Below, piece after piece: positions 15,554 through 20,541 of a stretch of 20,541 nucleotides of DNA (positions are counted from its first letter, which is position 1; each line of letters begins with the position of its first letter). Both the position numbers and the translations under genes were made by a program. Source of the DNA: Treponema sp. UBA4319 (GTDB taxonomy: Bacteria > Spirochaetota > Spirochaetia > Treponematales > Treponemataceae); NCBI GenBank assembly GCA_002393865.1, contig DGUD01000121.1:1-20541 (forward strand). The letters run 5' to 3'. The notes below the pieces were generated by a model. That model was not told the origin of the DNA, made no database searches, and saw only the letters and a program-made list of their open reading frames with translations.

Positions 15554-16333
15554 TTAAGATTCCGCCCGCAAAACATGCCGCTCAATCCACTTTGCTACTC
15601 CGTCATCCTCGTTTGAGCCGCAGACTGCATCCGCAACCTGCTTTACCTCATCGATTGCATTTGCGGTCGCAATACCCGTGCCGCAGAAGCGCAGCATACC
15701 GATATCGTTAAAATCGTCGCCAAAAGCCACAAGCTCGTCGGCCGGCAGCTTCAGGTAATCGCACAAAGCCTGAATGGCGCATTCCTTCGTCGCATTCTTT
15801 TTGCTGAGCTTGTACCACGGAATATCGGAAAACGGCAGCAAATCAATGGCATCAAGGCCGATGCTCGATGCGATTTTTACGACCGCCTCCTTGTCGAGCG
15901 TCTGGATGCACAGCTTCATGGCGCCCTCATCAAAAGCGGAAAAATCGGAGAACGTCCAGAATTTGTCGCCGAGCTCTTCCTTTGAGTTTGAATACAGGCC
16001 ATGCTCGTTGTCAACGGAAATCACCGCGTTGCTCCCCAAGACCGCGAACACAGACCGGATGAGGACGCGCGTCTCTTCTGCGGAAAACGCACAGGTATAG
16101 ATTTGTTTGCCGTCCACGCGCACCATTCCGCCACCATTGGAGATGAGGATATCGGCAGCAATGCCATCAAGGAATTTTTCCGCGTTTACCAGCGCGCGGG
16201 AAGTCGATATGCCAAAGAGGATTCCTTTTTTCTGGGCTGCAGCTATGATGTTTTTGGTAAAGGGCGATATCGATTTGTCGTTGCGGAACAAGGTTCCGTC
16301 AAGGTCAGAAAGTATTAGCGAGATATGTTCCAT
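15554..16333 (-). CDS. Cof-type HAD-superfamily phosphatase
   Basis: This 259-residue cytoplasmic hydrolase has all the HAD motifs: DLDGT with nucleophile Asp10 and acid/base Asp12, the Ser/Thr motif in GISTSRA, a Lys in the C2 cap to core region, and GDDFNDIGML near the C-terminus for Mg2+. The C2B cap and length fit the Cof/YidA subfamily, which dephosphorylates sugar phosphates, pyridoxal phosphate or FMN; the substrate is not readable. The start at 16333 is nine residues before the catalytic Asp. There is no Shine-Dalgarno, and the promoter abuts the ATG, so the message is probably leaderless. The frame upstream of the ATG is not convincing protein. Confidence 0.9.
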   Translation of the reverse strand: MEHISLILSDLDGTLFRNDKSISPFTKNIIAAAQKKGILFGISTSRALVNAEKFLDGIAADILISNGGGMVRVDGKQIYTCAFSAEETRVLIRSVFAVLGSNAVISVDNEHGLYSNSKEELGDKFWTFSDFSAFDEGAMKLCIQTLDKEAVVKIASSIGLDAIDLLPFSDIPWYKLSKKNATKECAIQALCDYLKLPADELVAFGDDFNDIGMLRFCGTGIATANAIDEVKQVADAVCGSNEDDGVAKWIERHVLRAES

Positions 16334-16338
16334 AGATA

Positions 16339-16367
16339 ATCGTAATGCGTTTGCGGACTTTTTGCAA
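16339..16367 (-). promoter_or_regulatory. Promoter with no leader before the HAD gene
   Basis: On the minus strand TTGCAA (16367-16362), a 17-nt spacer and TACGAT (16344-16339) are followed after 5 nt by the ATG. The predicted +1 falls within one base of the start codon, and there is no ribosome-binding site. Confidence 0.5.
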
Positions 16368-16405
16368 GCACTCCGTATTGCCCCGTACGGAATCCAAGTG
16401 CATGC

Positions 16406-16570
16406 GGCCTCGCTATTATCACGATGGGAGCCATGCTGAAGAGCGTATTCCGCGGGCATGACATCATCGGCAGGACAGGAGGGGATGCATTCGTCAGCGT
16501 AGCACGCGGAATAGCCGAAGAGCTGGCGCCGCTCATCAAGGAGCGCCTTGTCAGCGCCGCAGAAAAATGC
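16406..16570 (+). pseudogene. Degenerate GGDEF-domain fragment (diguanylate cyclase remnant)
   Basis: Read on the plus strand, this stretch translates to a piece of a GGDEF domain: LKSVFRGHDIIGRTGGDAFV, then an amphipathic helix ending near SAAEKC. The signature GGDEF is changed to GGDAF (16478-16492), which would remove the catalytic Glu. The part before it, with the metal-binding Asp and GH..GD motifs, is missing. The sequence after about 16570 no longer looks like the domain, and the open frame then runs antisense through proC. There is no credible start. It is therefore a remnant truncated on both sides, lying in the gap between the HAD gene and proC. Confidence 0.65.
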
Positions 16571-16621
16571 CACCAGGCAACAAAAGCGACCTTCCCCCTG
16601 CGGAAAGCAAAACGGACATGC

Positions 16622-17473
16622 CTAGCGGCGGCCAAGCTCCACGGATTTGTTGAATGCCGCGACGGCAGCCTCAATGACGGCGCTGCGGAAGCCATGACGC
16701 TCCAGCGAGACAACGGCATCGATAGTCGTACCGGCAGGCGAGCACACCGCGTCTTTCAGCTCGGCAGGAGAACGGCCGTCCTCCAGCGCCATGACAGCAG
16801 CGCCCTTGAGCGTCTGTGCCGCATACACATAGGCCTGCTTGCGCGGCATACCAAATTTGACGGCAGCATCCGCAAGCGCCTCTATAAACATGAACGCATA
16901 CGCCGGGCCGCTGCCGCTTACCGCCGTCACTCCGTCCATAAGCTTTTCCGGCACATGCTCCACCTTTCCGGCTGCAGCAAGCAGAGCCTTTACCATGCAG
17001 AGCTCATCCTCCGTGACGGAAGACGCAGCGCACAGAGCCGTCATGGATTCCCCGAACGTGGCGGGAAGATTCGGCATGATGCGCATCAGATGGGGCATCA
17101 CAAAAGCTGCGTCGGGAGCAGAAAGCTCGCTCGGCCGGCAGGATTCGTGGAGCGTAGACAGCGTGAGCCCGGCTGCCATGGAAACGACAAGCTTCTGCCG
17201 GCTAAAGGCCGGACGGATTTCCTGCAGGACATCCTTTATGTATGCGGGTTTGACGGCAAGGAAAATGCAGTCAGAGCGCTCCGCGAGCGCCAGGTTAGAT
17301 TCCTCGGCGGCAACGCCGATACCGTCGGCAAAACGCCGGGCACGGTCAAAATGAGCCGCGCTCACACAGACGCCGTCCGTCCCGAACTGCCGCGCGATGG
17401 CTTTTATGACAGCCCCGCCCATCGTTCCGCAGCCAATACATCCGATTGAAATATCCTTATCGCAAACCCGCAT
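16622..17473 (-). CDS. proC: Pyrroline-5-carboxylate reductase
   Basis: ProC carries out the last step of proline synthesis, reducing 1-pyrroline-5-carboxylate with NAD(P)H. The 283-residue protein has the N-terminal Rossmann motif IGCIGCGTMGGAV (from about residue 9) and the family signature near the C-terminus (VSGSGPAYAFMFIEALADAA, later SPAGTTIDAV). The length is slightly above the usual 260-275. The start at 17473 follows GGGAGG by 6 nt. It is third in the proA-proB-proC operon, 35 nt after proB. Confidence 0.95.
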   Translation of the reverse strand: MRVCDKDISIGCIGCGTMGGAVIKAIARQFGTDGVCVSAAHFDRARRFADGIGVAAEESNLALAERSDCIFLAVKPAYIKDVLQEIRPAFSRQKLVVSMAAGLTLSTLHESCRPSELSAPDAAFVMPHLMRIMPNLPATFGESMTALCAASSVTEDELCMVKALLAAAGKVEHVPEKLMDGVTAVSGSGPAYAFMFIEALADAAVKFGMPRKQAYVYAAQTLKGAAVMALEDGRSPAELKDAVCSPAGTTIDAVVSLERHGFRSAVIEAAVAAFNKSVELGRR

Positions 17474-17508
17474 AGAGCGCCTCCCGCAGTATGACACCGT
17501 ATGAACTG

Positions 17509-18339
17509 CTACGCATTTCCCGTAATCGCGCGGAACAGCGAACGCTCATCCGCCATGAACAGCGTGCCCCGCTGGCTGCCGTCCGCCAAGGCGAGCAGGG
17601 CATCCCCGTTCCCCCCGTTAGACAGGACAAGCGGAATCCCGGACGCCGTCGTTTTTTCCGCAGCCTGAATTTTTGTCTCGATACCGCCAGTTCCAAAGCT
17701 GCTGGTGCTGCCGATAGTGATATCCCGGCGCAGGGCGGCAATGTCAGTGACGCTCTCCACAAAGCGGGCATCCGGGTTCACCTTGGGATTGTCCGTGTAT
17801 ATACCGTCAATATCGCTGAAGAGGATGAGCAGATCGGCGCTCCACAAAATTGCGGTGAGGGCGCTCAGATTGTCATTGTCTCCGATACGGATTTCGTCAA
17901 AGGCAACGGAGTCGTTCTCATTGATGATAGGCACCACGTTCTCGTCCACCAGCGTGAACATCGTGTTCCGGATATTCAGCGTACGGTGGTCATCCTCAAA
18001 GTCTTCTTTGGTCAGCAGGAGCTGCGCCACATGAATGCCCTGCGTGCCAAAAGCGCTGCGCCACCTGTCCATCAGCTCCACCTGACCGATGGCGCACAGC
18101 GCCTGCCGGTAGTGGACATCCCGCTTGTGCGCCCAGCCCTTTATGGTAGAAAGCCCCGCGACCTGCGCGCCAGAAGAGACCACAATCACCTGCTTGCCTT
18201 TGGCAATCAGGCTGGCGCAGGAGGCGGCAAATTGCTCCATGTACGCGACATTCACCGTGCCGTCTTTTTGGGCGAGCGTGTTACTGCCTATCTTTATCAC
18301 GATTTTTCTGGAATTCCGGATAATTTCCTGTATCGTCAT
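17509..18339 (-). CDS. proB: Glutamate 5-kinase, short form without PUA domain
   Basis: ProB phosphorylates L-glutamate to gamma-glutamyl phosphate, the first and feedback-inhibited step of proline synthesis. The 276-residue protein is an amino-acid kinase fold: KIGSNTL near residue 14, FSDIDGIYTDNP near residue 170, and the GTGGIETK nucleotide loop near residue 210. It ends after the kinase domain and lacks the C-terminal PUA domain found in enzymes of about 367 residues. Its ATG overlaps the proA stop by 4 nt (ATGA), so translation is probably coupled. Confidence 0.95.
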   Translation of the reverse strand: MTIQEIIRNSRKIVIKIGSNTLAQKDGTVNVAYMEQFAASCASLIAKGKQVIVVSSGAQVAGLSTIKGWAHKRDVHYRQALCAIGQVELMDRWRSAFGTQGIHVAQLLLTKEDFEDDHRTLNIRNTMFTLVDENVVPIINENDSVAFDEIRIGDNDNLSALTAILWSADLLILFSDIDGIYTDNPKVNPDARFVESVTDIAALRRDITIGSTSSFGTGGIETKIQAAEKTTASGIPLVLSNGGNGDALLALADGSQRGTLFMADERSLFRAITGNA

Positions 18340-19622
18340 CGTATCTGCCCATCCCCGTCTATAAGGAATTTCGTCGTCGTCAAAGCCTTTATGCCCATCG
18401 GCCCACGGGCATGCAGCTTCTGCGTGCTGATACCCAGCTCCGCGCCAAAACCGAATTCCCCGCCGTCGGTAAAGCGGGTGCTCGCATTCACATACACGCA
18501 GGCCGCATCGACCTGCGCCTGGAACATCCTTGCGTGGCGGCGGTTGTTGGTAATGATTGCCTCGCTGTGCTTGGTATTGTGAGCGTTGATAAAGGCAATC
18601 GCCTCTTCGACGGAATCGACCGCTTTTACCGCAAGGACAAAGTCCAGGAATTCAAAGCCGAAATCTTCTTTTTTGGCGCGGATAAGGGCGTCGGCATGGC
18701 GCTCAAGCACGCCGCTCTTCTTGAGGGCAGCCTCAAGCACCGGGTAGCAGATTTCATCGGCACGCAGCTGCGCTTTTCCGCCCAGCTCCTTTGCAAGCAG
18801 CGGCAGGAATTCGCAGGCGACACGCTTGTTCACCAGTATGGTCTCTATGGCATTGCAGGCTCCGGGGCGCTGCAGCTTTGCATTGCCCGCAATGGAGGCT
18901 GCCATAGACAAATCCGCCTCCTCATCCACGTACAGGTGGCAGACGCCTGCTCCCGTCTGGATGACCGGCACCTGCGCGTTTGCGACAACCGCATTTATGA
19001 GCCGGGAAGAACCGCGGGGCAGCACCACGTCGATTTTGCCGACGGCGCTCAGAATCTGCATGACGTCGTCGTGGTCGGTGCTCTCGCACAGATGCACCGC
19101 ATTGCGCACGCCGTCGCTCCCCACATCAGCGAGACCTTCCTGTATAGCCGCAAGCAGCGCCTTGTTTGAGCGGAGCGCAGATGAAGAGCCCCGCAGCAAT
19201 ATCGCGTTGCCGCTCTTGTACGCAAGGGAAAATGCATCGATAGTGACATTGGGGCGCGATTCATAGATAATCGCGACGACACCGAGCGGCACCCGCACCT
19301 GCCGGATTTGCATTCCGTCCGGTGTCATCCATCCGGCGACTTCCTCGCCCACGGGGTCGCCCTGATTTATGATAATATCCATACTGTCCAGAATGGACTG
19401 AAATTTCTTTTCATCGAGCGCAAGCCGCTCCACAAGCGCCTCGCTTACGCCTTTTTTGCGGGCGGCGCTCACATCCTCCTCGTTTGCCGCAAGGATAGCG
19501 GCCTCATTCTTCCGAATCGACTGCGCAACGCAAGAAAGCGCGTGATTCTTCTGGGCGGCGGAACGGAGGGCAAGGACGCCTGCCCCTTTCCTCAAATCAG
19601 CACATACTGCATCGATATCCAT
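18336..19622 (-). CDS. proA: Glutamate-5-semialdehyde dehydrogenase (gamma-glutamyl phosphate reductase)
   Basis: ProA reduces gamma-glutamyl phosphate to glutamate semialdehyde with NADPH. The 428-residue protein is an aldehyde-dehydrogenase fold, with the cofactor region LLRGSSSALRSNKAL near residue 145 and the catalytic Cys256 in QRPGACNAIET. The length matches the family (415-430). The start at 19622 is the ATG 10 nt after GGAGG; a TTG three codons upstream is too close to that site. It is first in the proline operon, an unusual order compared with the common proB-proA. Confidence 0.95.
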   Translation of the reverse strand: MDIDAVCADLRKGAGVLALRSAAQKNHALSCVAQSIRKNEAAILAANEEDVSAARKKGVSEALVERLALDEKKFQSILDSMDIIINQGDPVGEEVAGWMTPDGMQIRQVRVPLGVVAIIYESRPNVTIDAFSLAYKSGNAILLRGSSSALRSNKALLAAIQEGLADVGSDGVRNAVHLCESTDHDDVMQILSAVGKIDVVLPRGSSRLINAVVANAQVPVIQTGAGVCHLYVDEEADLSMAASIAGNAKLQRPGACNAIETILVNKRVACEFLPLLAKELGGKAQLRADEICYPVLEAALKKSGVLERHADALIRAKKEDFGFEFLDFVLAVKAVDSVEEAIAFINAHNTKHSEAIITNNRRHARMFQAQVDAACVYVNASTRFTDGGEFGFGAELGISTQKLHARGPMGIKALTTTKFLIDGDGQIR

Positions 19623-19656
19623 AAGAAGCAAGCCTCCAGTTTTTTATATGAAAAGC

Positions 19657-19686
19657 CGTTTCAAAAGTCAGACAAGCTCTGAAACG
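19657..19686 (-). terminator. Hairpin terminator (repeat copy 2)
   Basis: GTTTCA (19658-19663) pairs with TGAAAC (19680-19685), plus one outer C-G pair. On the minus strand a T-rich stretch follows. It lies about 65 nt past the stop of the unknown gene at 19752 and before proA. The inner 25 nt match copy 1 (954-978) at 21 positions in the same orientation. Any proA promoter must overlap it; I could not place one with confidence. Confidence 0.5.
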
Positions 19687-19751
19687 TGCTCATGAGAGCT
19701 GCATGAAAAAATGCAAGCCCAGAGAGAAAAGCAAATGCTTTCCGGACAGGC

Positions 19752-20291
19752 CTAATAATTTGCCAGAAAATACATGCCCAGCAGAATACTGACGCGCGTC
19801 TTTCCCGGAGACCAGACGGCATCGCGAGGCAGGCTTTTCATGTACCACCAGAAAATGCCGAATTCCGGGTCAATGCGCAGCGCATATTCCCCAAATTCCT
19901 TTGTCTTTGTCTGCATGCCGAACATGAGGTATACGACATCATCAACTATGCTGAAGAATTGCGGGTATGCGGCGGTATACGCCTTGTCGCTCAATTCCTT
20001 GGTAAATTCCTCAAGATGATACAGAACCTGGGCTTTTAAATCCTCGTCGGATTTTTCCACCCACGTCTTCTGGATAAGCAGCATAAGATTGCTATGGAAG
20101 CTTGATATAAGCTTTTTCTCTCCGTCCGCAGCGGTATCGGCAATGGTGTCAAAACCGGTTCCCGCTCCGAATGCCCCTGCAAGCACGACGGAGGCCTTGA
20201 CGGCATCCCCGTCCTCAGACGCTGCCAACAAATCTTGCAATGCCTGCATCGAGTCTTTGCTTACAAATTCTTCTATCAGGGTTTCTTTCAT
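19752..20291 (-). CDS. Protein of unknown function
   Basis: I do not recognise this 179-residue protein. It has no signal peptide and no clear membrane segment except a weakly hydrophobic C-terminus (VSILLGMYFLANY). The sequence looks mostly helical, with a Gly/Ala-rich stretch (GAFGAGTGFDT, about residues 39-50) and an acidic, Lys-rich middle. It carries no catalytic motif that I can name. It is a single gene with its own promoter and terminator, next to the proline operon and an insertion sequence. The ATG has no Shine-Dalgarno. Confidence 0.65.
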   Translation of the reverse strand: MKETLIEEFVSKDSMQALQDLLAASEDGDAVKASVVLAGAFGAGTGFDTIADTAADGEKKLISSFHSNLMLLIQKTWVEKSDEDLKAQVLYHLEEFTKELSDKAYTAAYPQFFSIVDDVVYLMFGMQTKTKEFGEYALRIDPEFGIFWWYMKSLPRDAVWSPGKTRVSILLGMYFLANY

Positions 20292-20300
20292 ACAGGAATT

Positions 20301-20329
20301 ATTCTAGAGTTTTGCCTTTTTTTTTTCAA
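20301..20329 (-). promoter_or_regulatory. Promoter with very short leader before the unknown gene
   Basis: On the minus strand TTGAAA (20329-20324), a 17-nt spacer and TAGAAT (20306-20301) form a good promoter. The predicted start is near 20294, only about 3 nt before the ATG at 20291, and there is no ribosome-binding site. Confidence 0.55.
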
Positions 20330-20348
20330 GTGGGTGCGGGGATGAAAG

Positions 20349-20541
20349 CAGGGCAAACGCATTATAAAGACTTCTAAAATAAATACATAACAAAATATAG
20401 TATTTAAAAATTCCTAAAAGCATTAGAATTCTTTAGGGTGGAAAAAATGACATTGAAAGAATCACTGATGACTATAAAAGATTTCAGAATTGACAGATGC
20501 AAGAAGCATAACCTGTGCGATATTTTAATGATTGTGCTGAT
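20349..20541 (+). mobile_element. Left end of an insertion sequence, probably ISAs1 family
   Basis: The base composition turns strongly AT-rich after about 20360, unlike the rest of the window. A transposase-like reading frame begins at 20447. CAGGGC at 20349 could be the start of the terminal inverted repeat, as I recall for this family, about 100 nt before the transposase. The other end lies outside the window, so neither the repeat nor a target duplication can be checked here. Confidence 0.5.
20447..20541 (+). CDS. Transposase, N-terminal fragment cut by the window end
   Basis: The 31 visible residues (starting MTLKESLMTIKDFRIDR, later KKHNLCDILMIVL) fit the start of ISAs1-type transposases. 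There a short helix and an 'F..I.D.R....H.L.DIL' pattern lead into the first hydrophobic stretch (the DDE_Tnp_1-associated domain). AGGGTGG stands 7 nt before the ATG as a possible ribosome-binding site. The catalytic DDE part lies beyond the window. The family call rests on a short match. Confidence 0.55.
   Translation, partial: MTLKESLMTIKDFRIDRCKKHNLCDILMIVL

Noticed and set aside
16334..16573. A longer HAD protein with an 80-residue N-terminal extension
   Set aside because: The extension is unlike any HAD protein, overlaps the GGDEF remnant on the other strand, and the promoter lies within it.
1..20541. CRISPR arrays, tRNA or rRNA genes, anti-phage defence operons
   Set aside because: I saw no regularly spaced repeats, no tRNA cloverleaf or rRNA sequence, and no nuclease, toxin or restriction gene.

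Overview
The window looks like chromosome from a moderately GC-rich, sugar-fermenting diderm bacterium. My best guess is a gut or rumen Treponema-like spirochaete. The points for this are an exported protein that may be an outer-membrane barrel, a lipoprotein with a relaxed lipobox, clear Shine-Dalgarno sites (which argues against Bacteroidota), and the types of sugar genes present. The genus is inferred from protein style and was not checked by any search.

Layout. 1-1083: a bidirectional terminator and a lone histidine-phosphatase gene that appears to be transcribed leaderless. 1084-4502 (minus): a malE-malF-malG type sugar ABC importer without its ATPase, behind a strong promoter with palindromes. 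4847-6166 (minus): xylose isomerase xylA, with its own terminator and an operator-like palindrome. 6309-8967: accessory genes, namely a HEAT-repeat protein, an unknown membrane protein, an HXXEE-domain membrane protein and the manganese exporter mntP. 9273-11627 (plus): a MATE efflux pump with an AraC-type regulator 3 nt downstream. 11720-14069 (minus): an araB-like kinase and araD, without araA. 14364-15503 (plus): an exported protein of unknown function. 15554-16333 (minus): a Cof-type HAD phosphatase. 16406-16570 (plus): a decayed GGDEF fragment. 16622-19622 (minus): a complete proline operon, proA-proB-proC. 19752-20291 (minus): an unknown protein. 20349-end: the left end of an insertion sequence, probably of the ISAs1 family.

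How it fits together. One theme is pentose and oligosaccharide use: importer, XylA, L-ribulokinase-like kinase and ribulose-5-phosphate epimerase. Several partners are missing here and must lie elsewhere (ABC ATPase, xylulokinase, arabinose isomerase). A second theme is efflux and membrane proteins. The most interesting signal links the two: the palindrome GTTAG-N6-CTAAC occurs three times, each time in a promoter region, before xylA, between the two divergent membrane-protein genes, and at the start of the MATE gene. As I recall, GTTAG is the half-site of the MarR-family repressor MepR, which controls a MATE pump in Staphylococcus. No MarR gene lies in the window. Other points of note are three genes whose promoters leave almost no 5' leader, a degenerate diguanylate-cyclase fragment, and a hairpin sequence repeated at both ends of the window.
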